64,000 bases of DNA from contig JAFSKV010000063.1 in the NCBI GenBank assembly GCA_017448795.1, forward strand, positions 25,154 through 89,153, given 5' to 3'. Origin of the DNA: Synergistaceae bacterium. GTDB lineage: Bacteria > Synergistota > Synergistia > Synergistales > Aminobacteriaceae. Every line of letters begins with the position of its first letter. Within the stretch, counting starts at the first letter, position 1. A program made the translations under genes and the position numbers. Positions 18,218 to 26,841 of the stretch are shown here, one piece after another. A model generated the notes under the pieces. The model saw only the letters and a program-made list of their open reading frames with translations. It ran no database searches and had not been told where the DNA came from.

Positions 18218-19162
18218 ATGAACTTAGACTTTTTTGCAGTCGCCTCAAACCTCATCAGCCTGTTCGCGCTAATCGCTGTCGGATTCATCGCCGTCAAATC
18301 TGGAGTCCTTCACCCGGACGCAACGCACCACTTCTCGCCCCTGCTGATGAAGATTGCTCTGCCATGCACAATATTTGTGTCTCTTGTTACGAGGGAATAC
18401 AACGCTGGATTTGCCGCCGACGGGATAACGATAACCCTTGCCGGAATTGTCGTGTTCCTGGCCATGATGTATATCGGGCGTGGGCTTGCGTATGTTACCG
18501 GGGTTCCTGACGGGACAAAAGGAGTCTGGGCGTTCATATCGGCGTACAGCAATTCGGGCTTCATGGGATTTCCGATTGCGCTGGCACTTTTCGGGGCTGA
18601 GGGGCTGGCTCTGTCTGTCATGCTCAACATCTCGTTCAACGCCACGATATACACGCTGGGAGTGATGGAGCTTATCCGCGACAACCCTAATCACGGCTCT
18701 GAAGGCATCGACATAAAGTCAATCATCTTCAGCAACATCAACATAGCTACGGTGCTGAGCCTGATATTCTACTTCGGGAGGATAAGTGTACCGCCGGCAG
18801 TATTGAGTCCTCTGAACTACATTTCCGGCATAACGACTCCGCTTTCCATGATGATAATCGGGATGACCCTTGCTCACTCGAAAATGTCATCAATCTTCAC
18901 GGACGTTCACGCGTGGACATCTACGGCTATGAGGCTTGTTGTGTTTCCCGTTGCGCTTATCGGGCTGTTCAGGGTGCTTCCGCTGAGTGAGAATCCTCTT
19001 GTGAGCGCGGTGCTTGTACTGATAGCGGCTATGCCTGGGGCGAGCGTTACGGCGGTGCTGTGTGAAATGTACGGGGGGAATATTGACTTTGCGGCGCGGG
19101 CTATGTTCATACAGAATGTGCTGTGTATGGTTACTATTCCGCTGGTGTGTTCGATGATATAG
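18218..19162 (+). CDS. AEC family transporter (auxin efflux carrier / malate permease type)
   Basis: A 314-residue integral membrane protein with about ten hydrophobic helices in two halves. The N-terminal [16 protein letters not shown] and the [16 protein letters not shown] segment are typical of the bacterial AEC family, several of which carry organic acids. The substrate is unknown. ATG 18218 has a G-rich Shine-Dalgarno stretch 7-8 bases upstream; a TTG two codons earlier is also open. It is divergent from the macrodomain gene and followed by a strong hairpin. Confidence 0.88.
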   Translation: MNLDFFAVASNLISLFALIAVGFIAVKSGVLHPDATHHFSPLLMKIALPCTIFVSLVTREYNAGFAADGITITLAGIVVFLAMMYIGRGLAYVTGVPDGTKGVWAFISAYSNSGFMGFPIALALFGAEGLALSVMLNISFNATIYTLGVMELIRDNPNHGSEGIDIKSIIFSNINIATVLSLIFYFGRISVPPAVLSPLNYISGITTPLSMMIIGMTLAHSKMSSIFTDVHAWTSTAMRLVVFPVALIGLFRVLPLSENPLVSAVLVLIAAMPGASVTAVLCEMYGGNIDFAARAMFIQNVLCMVTIPLVCSMI

Positions 19163-19171
19163 GCTTGTGGT

Positions 19172-19211
19172 AAAATAGGGGCAACGTTGAGGGGAGTTGT
19201 TACCCTATTTT
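19172..19211. terminator. Bidirectional terminator
   Basis: AAAATAGGG at 19172-19180 pairs with CCCTATTTT at 19203-19211, giving A-rich and T-rich flanks on both strands. It lies between the AEC gene (plus) and the small membrane peptide gene (minus), which converge here. Confidence 0.75.
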
Positions 19212-19230
19212 GGAGCTTAATACTCCCGGA

Positions 19231-19371
19231 CTAGCCTTTGAACTTTTCCCACAGCTGCCAGGCTGTAAGGATGAAGCCCATTAACCAGTAGATAGCAGTG
19301 AAGAAGCGTGATGCTTTGCGAGCGAGCCTCTTCACCGCTTTCCTCCGGGATTTCTTGGATTTCTTACCCAT
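19231..19371 (-). CDS. 46-residue basic single-helix membrane peptide
   Basis: A short ORF reads MGKKSKKSRRKAVKRL, then ARKASRFF, then a hydrophobic helix (TAIYWLMGFILTAWQLW), ending EKFKG. A very basic N-terminus followed by one membrane span gives a clear N-in topology. A GGTGATGGAA stretch lies just before the ATG, and the gene ends just before the shared bidirectional terminator, which suggests it is expressed. No family is recognised; small membrane regulators or toxin-like peptides are possible but unproven. Confidence 0.6.
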   Translation of the reverse strand: MGKKSKKSRRKAVKRLARKASRFFTAIYWLMGFILTAWQLWEKFKG

Positions 19372-19468
19372 TTCCATCACCAGATTCCTGCAGGGCATAA
19401 TACCCTTGTGAAGCGACCCCTGCCCGCGCTCCGGGCTCCTCGTGAGGGCTATTATACACTACAACTGA

Positions 19469-19474
19469 TATAAT
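19469..19474 (+). promoter_or_regulatory. Candidate -10 box before metH
   Basis: TATAAT lies 28 bases before the metH ATG, with AGGAGGG between them. The leader is too short for a cobalamin riboswitch. No clear -35 box. Confidence 0.45.
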
Positions 19475-19502
19475 CCCCCCAACACTCACAGGAGGGTAAA
19501 AC

Positions 19503-21902
19503 ATGTTCACATTCAATCCCGGCAAGTTATACTTCTTCGACGGCGCAATGGGCACAATGCTTCAGGCACGAGGCCTCAAGCTCCGCGAAATCCCCGAAAT
19601 CCTCAGCCTGACACAGCCCGAACTCATCCGCTCAGTTCACCGCGAATACATCAGCGCAGGAGCAGACTTCATCACCGCAAACACATTCGGCGCAAACCGC
19701 TTCAAGCTCGCACAATCCGGCCACACAGTCCCCGAAATCATCAGAGCAGGACTCTCACTCGTCCGCGAAATCACACAGGGAACATCAGCCCTTGCAGTCC
19801 TCGACATTGGCGCAACAGGACGCGTAATGTACCCTTCCGGCGATGCGTCATTCGGTGAAATCTATGATGCCGTCGCTGAGATGGTCATTGCCGGGAGGGA
19901 GCTTGCTGACGCTGTGCTTCTTGAGACCTTCACGGATCTGCACGAGATGAAGGCCGCTGTCCTTGCCGCAAAAGAGAACTCGAACTTGCCTGTTTTCGCG
20001 ACAATGAGCTTTGAGGAGACAGGGCGGACATTCTTCGGGGCTTCGGTTGAGGCCATGACAGCCACGCTTGAGGGACTCGGAATTGATGCGCTAGGTGTCA
20101 ACTGCTCATTAGGCCCGGCACAACTGCTCCCAATCGTTGAGCGTCTGTGTTCATGCTCACACATTCCCGTGATGGTTCAGCCAAACGCGGGACTCCCTGT
20201 CATGAGGGACGGTGTATCACATTATGACGTTACGCCGGAACAATTCGCGGAAATCTCGGTGAAGTTTGCTGACTTGGGCGTGAACATTCTCGGAGGCTGC
20301 TGCGGCACTACCCCGGAACATATCGCCGTGATGAAACGCGCTGTGATGTCCCGGACTTCCGGCCATGCAGTAACCCGCAACGTCCCGGATGATACCGTCG
20401 TGTGTTCACCGTCAAAAGTCGTAACGTTCGGGCACAAGTTCATCGTCATCGGCGAGCGTCTCAACCCTACAGGCAAGAAGAAGTTACAGCAGGCACTGCG
20501 CGAGGGTGATACGGATTACCTGCTTACGGAGGCCGTGAAACAGCAGGAGCAGGGCGCGGACATTCTCGACCTCAACGCGGGGCTTCCTGACATTGACGAG
20601 CCTAAAGTGTTGACTGACGCACTGCGCGAGATTCAGGGAGTCGTGAACCTGCCGATACAGATAGACAGCTCCAACCCGCAAGCCTTAGAGTCAGCCGCAA
20701 GAATCTGCAACGGCAAGCCCATACTCAACTCGGTGAACGGCAAATCATCAAGCCTTGAGTCCGTCCTCCCTGTCGCCAAGAAATACGGAGCGTGCGTGTT
20801 AGGCCTGACGCTGGACGAGAGGGGTATACCTGAGTCAGCCGGAGAAAGATTCGAGATTGCCCGCAGGATTGTCGACATGGCCGGGACGTTCGGAATCCCC
20901 CGCCGCAACATCATCATAGACTGCCTGACACTCACGGCCTCGGCTCAGCAGAAGCTCGTGCCTGAGACACTGAGGGCTATACGCATGGTGAGTGAGGAGC
21001 TTGGCGTGAAAACTGTCTTGGGCTTGAGCAACGTATCATTCGGACTCCCCCGCCGTCCCCTCGTCAACCGTACTATGCTCATGGCCGCAATCATGAACGG
21101 CCTAGACAGCGCAATCATCAACCCCGGTGATACTGACCTCAAGGAAACATTGTGCGCGTGGAACTTGCTTTCAGGGGGAGAACAGGAGATGCAGGAATAT
21201 ATCTCGTACTGCGAGGCTCACCCCGCCAGCCCGTCAGCCTCAGCCCAAGCCCCAGCCTCAGCCGCGAAATCCGACTCATCAGTCAGCGACCTCAACACGG
21301 CAATCATACGAGGCCTCAAGGAAGAGTCAGCCTCAATGACACGCGAACTCCTGAAATCACGCAAGCCCCTCGACATAATCGAGAATAACATAGTCCCGGC
21401 ACTTGATAGCGTGGGCAAAAGCTACGAGGCGGGAAAATTGTTCCTCCCTCAGCTCATCAAGTCAGCAGAAGCCGCAAAGTCAGCGTTTGAAGTCTTGTCG
21501 CTCAACATGGACAAGTCAGAGTCGGCAGGGAAGGCGAAAGGCCCGGTGATTCTCGCGACGGTTTACGGGGATGTCCACGACATAGGCAAGAACATTGTGC
21601 GGACGATCTTCGAGAACTACAACTTTGACGTTATCGACCTGGGCAAGGACGTTGCGCCGGAAAAAATCGTTGAGGCCGTAACATCAAGGGGCGTTCATGT
21701 CGTGGGACTAAGCGCGCTCATGACCACAACAGTAGCCAGCATGAAGGAGACAATCACGAAGCTGAAGGAAGCCTGCCCGGACGTGAAAGTCATTGCGGGT
21801 GGTGCTGTGCTTACGCCGGAGCTTGCGGGGTATGCGGGGGCGGATTACTACGCTAAAGACGCTATGGAAGGCGTGAGGATTCTGACTGAGCTTCTCGGAT
21901 GA
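19503..21902 (+). CDS. metH: Cobalamin-dependent methionine synthase (short form)
   Basis: A 799-residue enzyme transferring a methyl group from methyltetrahydrofolate to homocysteine through cobalamin. Domains in order: homocysteine-binding barrel with the zinc site (NCSLGPAQL region, then GGCCGTTPEH); pterin-binding domain (GERLNPTGKKK, then DLNAGLPD); an Ala/Ser/Pro-rich linker near residues 578-592; B12-binding cap and Rossmann domain with the DxHxxG motif in GDVHDIGKNIV. The C-terminal SAM-dependent reactivation domain is absent, as in many anaerobes, where a separate reactivase is used. Confidence 0.93.
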   Translation: MFTFNPGKLYFFDGAMGTMLQARGLKLREIPEILSLTQPELIRSVHREYISAGADFITANTFGANRFKLAQSGHTVPEIIRAGLSLVREITQGTSALAVLDIGATGRVMYPSGDASFGEIYDAVAEMVIAGRELADAVLLETFTDLHEMKAAVLAAKENSNLPVFATMSFEETGRTFFGASVEAMTATLEGLGIDALGVNCSLGPAQLLPIVERLCSCSHIPVMVQPNAGLPVMRDGVSHYDVTPEQFAEISVKFADLGVNILGGCCGTTPEHIAVMKRAVMSRTSGHAVTRNVPDDTVVCSPSKVVTFGHKFIVIGERLNPTGKKKLQQALREGDTDYLLTEAVKQQEQGADILDLNAGLPDIDEPKVLTDALREIQGVVNLPIQIDSSNPQALESAARICNGKPILNSVNGKSSSLESVLPVAKKYGACVLGLTLDERGIPESAGERFEIARRIVDMAGTFGIPRRNIIIDCLTLTASAQQKLVPETLRAIRMVSEELGVKTVLGLSNVSFGLPRRPLVNRTMLMAAIMNGLDSAIINPGDTDLKETLCAWNLLSGGEQEMQEYISYCEAHPASPSASAQAPASAAKSDSSVSDLNTAIIRGLKEESASMTRELLKSRKPLDIIENNIVPALDSVGKSYEAGKLFLPQLIKSAEAAKSAFEVLSLNMDKSESAGKAKGPVILATVYGDVHDIGKNIVRTIFENYNFDVIDLGKDVAPEKIVEAVTSRGVHVVGLSALMTTTVASMKETITKLKEACPDVKVIAGGAVLTPELAGYAGADYYAKDAMEGVRILTELLG

Positions 21903-21954
21903 CAAGGCACAAAAATAGCGTGCTCTCTCATTGCGGGGGAACACGCTCATCTTG

Positions 21955-22338
21955 TCAGCGTGAATAGTGAGCCTCATAACTGCGGTCGATCTCGATGTGG
22001 TTGACTATGTACATGTCAATATTGTGGTACTCATGTTTCCTGCCGTCAGGTGTTACAACCTTTATGTCCCAGTAACGTACATCCTGCCTGCCGTTCATGT
22101 TCGGCCAAAGCTCCACGTGATAGCCGCTCCTGAGACTGGTTATTGATCCGTCTCTGTTCTCGAACCTGTCCCTCTCAAGCCATTTCTCATTTGACGAAGG
22201 CCCTACCCATATCTCCTTGAATGTCCGTCCTGACTCATTGGACAGCGTGAAGTATATATCAGCACTGGCAGGCTCTGGGGCATAGAACAGCACTGCGGCC
22301 ACGAACAACAGCAAGAACACCGTAAAACTTTTCTTCAT
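21955..22338 (-). CDS. Small secreted protein, paralogue 1 of 3
   Basis: The protein begins MKKSFTVFLLLFVAAV with a hydrophobic signal peptide, probably cut after the PASA region. The mature part follows a pattern shared with its two neighbours: FTLxNESGxTFxEIxVxPS near the start, an arginine-containing hydrophilic middle, then RYWDIKV and a C-terminal block ending in HIEID-type strands. The predicted fold is a small all-beta domain. AAGGAGG lies 7 bases before ATG 22338; the frame extends upstream but without sense. I know no named family. Confidence 0.75.
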   Translation of the reverse strand: MKKSFTVFLLLFVAAVLFYAPEPASADIYFTLSNESGRTFKEIWVGPSSNEKWLERDRFENRDGSITSLRSGYHVELWPNMNGRQDVRYWDIKVVTPDGRKHEYHNIDMYIVNHIEIDRSYEAHYSR

Positions 22339-22387
22339 GATATTCACCTCCTTTTCGCGAGAAACACACAAAACATTTCAGAACTCT

Positions 22388-22765
22388 TCAGTCCCAGCTG
22401 GCGTAGAAGTCCGAGTCAACCCACACCTGAGTGATAGCAGAAAGCCTGATGCCAGTCCACTCATGCCACGAATCGCCGTAATACACCCTTATGTCCCAGT
22501 ACCTGAGATAGTTCTTCCTCTGAAGGACTCCGCAGTTGGCCGTTGTTATCCTGATGTGGTAGCCGCTTCTCAGAGGACGGATGTTAACCTTGCTCCATCT
22601 CTCATTAAGATGGCTGGGTCTCACATAAACTTGGCGGAACGTGTAGCCGCTCTCATTGTACAGCGTGAAGTTAAGGTTGAAAGTTTCGAGAGCAAAGGAA
22701 GCCCCCGCCGCTGAGAAAATCAGGCCAAACGCAAGAAACAGTTTCGCGCAGAAGAATCTTTTCAC
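22388..22765 (-). CDS. Small secreted protein, paralogue 2 of 3
   Basis: A signal peptide (LFLAFGLIFSAAGASFA) precedes a mature domain of about 100 residues beginning NLNFTLYNESGYTFRQVYV and containing LRYWDIRVYYGD. It is clearly related to both neighbours in these blocks. The start is set at GTG 22765, nine bases after GGAGG; a TTG two codons earlier is too close to the site. Each paralogue has its own ribosome binding site. Function unknown. Confidence 0.75.
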   Translation of the reverse strand: MKRFFCAKLFLAFGLIFSAAGASFALETFNLNFTLYNESGYTFRQVYVRPSHLNERWSKVNIRPLRSGYHIRITTANCGVLQRKNYLRYWDIRVYYGDSWHEWTGIRLSAITQVWVDSDFYASWD

Positions 22766-22887
22766 TTGCAATTACCTCCTTAATATCACAAACTTTCACC
22801 GGCAGTAAAGCACATAAACCCGCCGCTTCTGCTTAAACACGAAGGGAACACTATAGCTGTTTTGTGTGTATTTGGCTGAATGTTGGC

Positions 22888-22893
22888 ATTATA
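22888..22893 (-). promoter_or_regulatory. Candidate -10 box for the secreted paralogues 2 and 1
   Basis: On the reverse strand TATAAT (complement of 22888-22893) lies about 120 bases upstream of GTG 22765, in an AT-richer spacer of 179 bases that holds no gene I can support. Confidence 0.3.
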
Positions 22894-22944
22894 GCACACG
22901 CCGCAGCTTGTGTGTATATTCTCCTCCGAAATTAACGCTTCCCC

Positions 22945-23349
22945 CTAATACATGTCCAGAAGATCGCTCACCGTGAAAGTACGCGCCCTAAGCCTGCGGT
23001 CAATCCTCACTACCACAACGGTTGACAGATCGATTCTCTTCCACATTCCTTCCTTGCCGTCCGCGCATCTCACGTACAAGTCCCAGTACCGGCAATCCTG
23101 ACGTTCATCGCTGTAATGAAGATTCAAGCTCTCGCTTTGTCCGTGGGGTATGGACAATGGTCTTCTGCTTCTCTTGAAGAACAGCAGGTCATCGGTTCTG
23201 TCAAAGTCATCATTCCATGAAGGACTAAGCAGAATTTCCCTGAATGTTGAGCCGCTTTCATTGTAGAGCGTGAAGTTGAGGTTATACGCTGAAGCCGCTC
23301 CTGCCGCGATAATTACGAGTGTTACTGCCAGAATGAATCTCTTTGTCAT
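22945..23349 (-). CDS. Small secreted protein, paralogue 3 of 3
   Basis: A 134-residue product with a signal peptide cut after AASA (MTKRFILAVTLVIIAAGAASA in outline) and the family block NLNFTLYNESGSTFREILLSPSW, followed by CRYWDLYVRCADGKEG. It differs from the other two by an insert rich in Asp and Arg (FDRTDDLLFFKRSRRP) and a C-terminal extension ending SDLLDMY. AAGGAGG precedes the ATG. It is the first gene of the three-gene array. Confidence 0.75.
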   Translation of the reverse strand: MTKRFILAVTLVIIAAGAASAYNLNFTLYNESGSTFREILLSPSWNDDFDRTDDLLFFKRSRRPLSIPHGQSESLNLHYSDERQDCRYWDLYVRCADGKEGMWKRIDLSTVVVVRIDRRLRARTFTVSDLLDMY

Positions 23350-23463
23350 TGTGATTGTCCTCCTTGGATTGATTTGTTGTGCCTCTTTCTTGATGACGCG
23401 TAAATTATATTAAAGATTATGCGCTTGGATTTGACATCAAGTCGAGAGTATTTGTGATAAGTG

Positions 23464-23469
23464 TATAAT
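23464..23469 (+). promoter_or_regulatory. Candidate -10 box before nadE
   Basis: TATAAT lies 37 bases before the TTG start of nadE, at the head of the nadE-queA run. A TTGACA is present at 23431-23436 but the 27-base spacing is too wide for a normal sigma-70 promoter. Confidence 0.4.
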
Positions 23470-23506
23470 AATCCCCATCATCAAAAATTGAAAGGAATAT
23501 AAAGAC

Positions 23507-24220
23507 TTGCGCGACATTGTAATTCAGTGTGAACAATGGCTGTGTGATGAAGTCAGCAAAGCTGGAGCCTCCGGGATAATTCTCGGACTCTCAGGCGGTA
23601 TTGACTCGTCAGTTCTTGCGGCGTTGGGACGTGAGGCACTGGGGCGTGAGGGAGTCTTAGGCGTGATTATGCCCTGCAACAGCAACACGGATGATGAGGC
23701 TGACGCGAGGCTTCTTGCTGAGACTCTGGACGTGAGATATACGCGTGTCGACTTGTCCGGGACTTTTGACGCTCTGCGCGGGGAAATCGGCGGTGAATTG
23801 TCCTCCCTAGTATGCTCAAACATGAAGGCGCGTCTCAGGATGGTTACTCTGTACGCATTGGGGCAGGCTCAAGGTCTCCTTGTGTGCGGGACAAGCAACA
23901 GGTCAGAATATGAGACGGGGTACTTCACAAAATACGGCGACTCAGGCTCTGACTTGATGCCCCTCGTGAGCTTCCTCAAGCGCGACATCCGTGCAATGGC
24001 CAGCATTCTCGGTGTCCCGGAAAAAATCATCACCAAAGCTCCAAGTGCCGGACTCGTTGCAGGACAGACTGATGAGGGCGATATGGGGTTCACGTATGAC
24101 GTTCTCGACGAATATCTAGCGTCCGGGAAAATCGACTCCCCGTCAGCAAAAGAAAGAATTGACGTGATGCGCAGACGAAGCGAACACAAACGCAAGCCGA
24201 TTCCAATCTTCAGACCGTAA
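23507..24220 (+). CDS. nadE: NH3-dependent NAD+ synthetase
   Basis: A 237-residue stand-alone synthetase converting deamido-NAD to NAD with ATP and ammonia. The ATP pyrophosphatase P-loop is LSGGIDSSV near residues 28-36. Further family marks are GTSNRSEYETGYFTKYGD and KAPSAGLVAGQTDEGDMG (both split by normal spacing). The glutaminase domain is absent, so ammonia is the donor. The start is TTG 23507, with GAAAGGAA upstream. yebC follows after 15 bases. Confidence 0.93.
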   Translation: MRDIVIQCEQWLCDEVSKAGASGIILGLSGGIDSSVLAALGREALGREGVLGVIMPCNSNTDDEADARLLAETLDVRYTRVDLSGTFDALRGEIGGELSSLVCSNMKARLRMVTLYALGQAQGLLVCGTSNRSEYETGYFTKYGDSGSDLMPLVSFLKRDIRAMASILGVPEKIITKAPSAGLVAGQTDEGDMGFTYDVLDEYLASGKIDSPSAKERIDVMRRRSEHKRKPIPIFRP

Positions 24221-24235
24221 CAGGAGGAACAAATA

Positions 24236-24991
24236 ATGTCAGGACATTCAAAGTGGGCAAACATCAAGCACCGCAAGGCAGCACAGGACGCGAAGCGCGG
24301 AAACCTCTTCCAGAAGCTCGTGCGGGCAATCATCATCGCGGCAAAAGACGGCGGAGGAGACCCGGCCATGAACATGCGCCTCAAGACAGCCATAGAACGT
24401 GCAAAGGCCGTAAGCGTCCCAAACGACAACATAACACGCGCCATCAAACGAGGAACAGGCGAGCTCGGCGACATCTCTTATGACGAACTCACCTACGAGG
24501 TAATCGGCCCGGCAGGTATAGCAATCCTCGTAAACGTCATGACAGACAACCGCAACAGGACTACCCCCGAAATCCGTGCCCTTCTCGCACGCAACGGCGG
24601 ACAGATGGGAAGTGAAGGCTCCGTAGCATGGATGTTCGACCGCAAGGGAGTCATTGAGGTCAAGGGCAAGAATATTGACGAGGACGAACTAATGACACTC
24701 GGACTAGACTCCGGGATGTCGGACATGGAAGCAAGCGATGAGGGATTCACGCTGTACTGTGAGCCGTCAGACCTTGACACCTTGCAGAAGGCTCTTGAGG
24801 ACGCGAAATATGTTGTCGACAACGCAGAAGTCTCAATGATCGCGAAGACTCCCGTTGAAGTCTCTGACGCTGACTCGGCAAGAAAGGTGCTGAGGCTTGT
24901 TGACGCTCTGGAGGAGCACGACGATGTGCAGAATGTTTACTCAAACTTTGAGATACCTGACGAGGTGGCCTCACAGATTGAGGGCGACTAG
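24236..24991 (+). CDS. yebC: YebC/PmpR family protein
   Basis: A 251-residue member of the YebC family, known as transcriptional regulators and, in recent work, as factors easing ribosome stalling. The N-terminal signature MSGHSKWANIKHRKAAQDAKRG (in outline GHSKWANIKH) and the NDNITRAIKRGTGE and EGSVAWMFDRKG blocks are diagnostic. AGGAGG lies upstream. The stop is directly followed by the ruvC TTG, a classic yebC-ruvC arrangement. Confidence 0.95.
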   Translation: MSGHSKWANIKHRKAAQDAKRGNLFQKLVRAIIIAAKDGGGDPAMNMRLKTAIERAKAVSVPNDNITRAIKRGTGELGDISYDELTYEVIGPAGIAILVNVMTDNRNRTTPEIRALLARNGGQMGSEGSVAWMFDRKGVIEVKGKNIDEDELMTLGLDSGMSDMEASDEGFTLYCEPSDLDTLQKALEDAKYVVDNAEVSMIAKTPVEVSDADSARKVLRLVDALEEHDDVQNVYSNFEIPDEVASQIEGD

Positions 24992-25471
24992 TTGCGCGTC
25001 TGCTTGGGAATAGATCCCGGGCTTGCGCGCTTGGGCTGGGGGGCGGTCATGAGAATAGGCCCGGACTTTTTCCCGCTGGATTACGGCTGTATTGAGACAT
25101 TCCCGGATATGACGTTCACACAGAGGCTAATGAAGATATATGCTGACCTGCAACGCGTGATTACTGAAACACGGCCTGACTTTGCGGCGGTTGAGCGTCT
25201 CTTCTTCGGCAGGAACACAACAACAGCCGAGTATGTCTGGCAGGCACGGGGAGTGATAATGCTCCTGACAGCACAAAACAGCCTCCCCGTAACCGAACCT
25301 GCCCCCAACAACATAAAGCGCACAGTCTGCGGAAACGGAAAAGCGAACAAGCGCGAAGTCCAGACGACAATCCGGGACATTCTCGCGCTGGATGACATAC
25401 CAAGACCCGATGACACTGCTGATGCACTGGCGGCGGCTGTCGCGGGTCTTTCTTTGCATGAAGGGGGATGA
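24992..25471 (+). CDS. ruvC: Holliday junction resolvase RuvC
   Basis: A 159-residue resolvase that cuts four-way junctions in recombination. The RNase H-like fold carries LGIDPGLARLGWG with the first catalytic Asp, AVERLFFGRN with the catalytic Glu, and RPDDTADALAAAV with the two C-terminal Asp residues. Start is TTG, directly abutting yebC. ruvA and ruvB are not in the window; spoIID overlaps the 3' end by 4 bases. Confidence 0.94.
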   Translation: MRVCLGIDPGLARLGWGAVMRIGPDFFPLDYGCIETFPDMTFTQRLMKIYADLQRVITETRPDFAAVERLFFGRNTTTAEYVWQARGVIMLLTAQNSLPVTEPAPNNIKRTVCGNGKANKREVQTTIRDILALDDIPRPDDTADALAAAVAGLSLHEGG

Positions 25472-26841
25472 TTCTCATTCTGAGGGGGAAAATTCTTGCC
25501 ATTGTCGCGCTTATTCTCACATGGCCGGGGGAATCTCTTGCGCGTGATGTCTATGTGAGGCTGGCAAATTCCGGGTCGTATTCAATCGGGATAACTCAAG
25601 GGATGCTGACGATGACAGATGCGGAAGGAAGGCTCGCCAACATAGGAGATGAAGCGCAGATTTCCGTGAGCGGCGGCTATGCTGTCATCATGGGCAACTC
25701 GTTCCTGATGCCCGTAAGAATCTCAGGGGCCGGGCTGCTGCAGTTCAAGGGCAGGACATACCGCGGGGCATTCCTGATTACGCAGAAGGGAGGCCTGCTG
25801 AATGTGGTTGATGTCGAGCAGTATTTGTGCGGGGTATTGCCGGCAGAAGTCGGGGCTAACTGGCACAGCGAGGCACTAAGGACTCAGGCCATATGCGCGC
25901 GCACTTACGTCCTCAAGCAGAGCATGAACAGGGCGGATAAGGGCTATGACGTAGTCGACACAGACGCTGACCAGGTCTACAAGGGGGCTGGTGTCGAGAC
26001 GGCGAAAACCAACCAGGCGGTGGCGAGCACGGCGGGCGAGGTTCTCACTTACGGGAAAGATCTTGCGTTCACATACTTCCACTCAGACAGCGGAGGACAC
26101 ACGGCGAATATTGCGGACGTTTGGGGGCAGAAGCTGCCGTATCTCACGGGAGTCCCTGAAATCGTCAACTACAAGTCCCCCGTCTCAGTGTGGAACGCGA
26201 AAATATCAGCCACGAAAATTCAGAGTGCCGTCAAGAAAGTAACAGGTACAGACATCGGGGCAATAAGCGAAATCCAAGTGTCAGAAGTCGACGAGGGAGG
26301 CCGCGCAATCACAATGACGTTCATAGGCACGAACGGAAGCAAGTCCATGAAGGCCAGCCAGTTCCGCTTGGCAGTGGACCCCAGGACTCTCAAGAGCACG
26401 ATGTTCACGCCGTCTGGAGGAGCGTACAAGGTCAGCAACACGACTACACCCAGCGGCCTCGTAACCCAGCGCAAGCCCCAAGATTCCGGGAATGAGCTGA
26501 CATTCGAGGAAGAGCAGGGAATAGCGAGGATGACATCAGAAGGCATCTTCACGACGACGGAGCTAATTGACATGCTTTCGAACCCCGACAAGCGTAAGGA
26601 CTATTACCAGAAGGGACTAAGCAGGGGCGGCGGCAAGTCAGCAGCACCGTCAAAACCGCGCAGCAAATACGGCTACTCAATCGAGAGATCCGGGGGCGAC
26701 TTCATATTTTACGGTCGGGGCTGGGGCCACGGCGTGGGAATGTGTCAGTGGGGAGCTATGGCAATGGCCGAGAACGGCTACACAGCAGAAAAGATATTAG
26801 CCCACTACTATCCCGGTACGTCAGTCAGGAAAATCAAGTGA
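25468..26841 (+). CDS. spoIID: SpoIID/LytB domain protein (putative lytic transglycosylase)
   Basis: A 457-residue protein with an N-terminal hydrophobic export signal (about residues 8-22). The SpoIID domain follows: LNVVDVEQYLCGVLPAEVG, then EALRTQAICARTYVL, where the Glu after PAE is the expected catalytic residue in SpoIID. The C-terminal GWGHGVGMCQWGAMAMA and YYPGTSV motifs close the domain. About 100 residues of Ser/Thr/Pro-richer sequence lie between. In a non-sporulating diderm it presumably remodels peptidoglycan. queA overlaps its stop. Confidence 0.88.
   Translation: MILILRGKILAIVALILTWPGESLARDVYVRLANSGSYSIGITQGMLTMTDAEGRLANIGDEAQISVSGGYAVIMGNSFLMPVRISGAGLLQFKGRTYRGAFLITQKGGLLNVVDVEQYLCGVLPAEVGANWHSEALRTQAICARTYVLKQSMNRADKGYDVVDTDADQVYKGAGVETAKTNQAVASTAGEVLTYGKDLAFTYFHSDSGGHTANIADVWGQKLPYLTGVPEIVNYKSPVSVWNAKISATKIQSAVKKVTGTDIGAISEIQVSEVDEGGRAITMTFIGTNGSKSMKASQFRLAVDPRTLKSTMFTPSGGAYKVSNTTTPSGLVTQRKPQDSGNELTFEEEQGIARMTSEGIFTTTELIDMLSNPDKRKDYYQKGLSRGGGKSAAPSKPRSKYGYSIERSGGDFIFYGRGWGHGVGMCQWGAMAMAENGYTAEKILAHYYPGTSVRKIK

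Noticed and set aside
19441..19502. Cobalamin riboswitch before metH
   Set aside because: The leader between the -10 box and the ATG is under 30 bases, with no room for the riboswitch fold.
21235..21295. Ala/Ser/Pro/Gln-rich repetitive stretch in metH as a separate element
   Set aside because: It is an in-frame flexible linker between the pterin and cobalamin domains; no tandem unit with frame effect is present.
23431..23469. TTGACA with TATAAT as a full sigma-70 promoter for nadE
   Set aside because: The spacing is 27 bases, far from the usual 16-18; only the -10 box was kept as a candidate.
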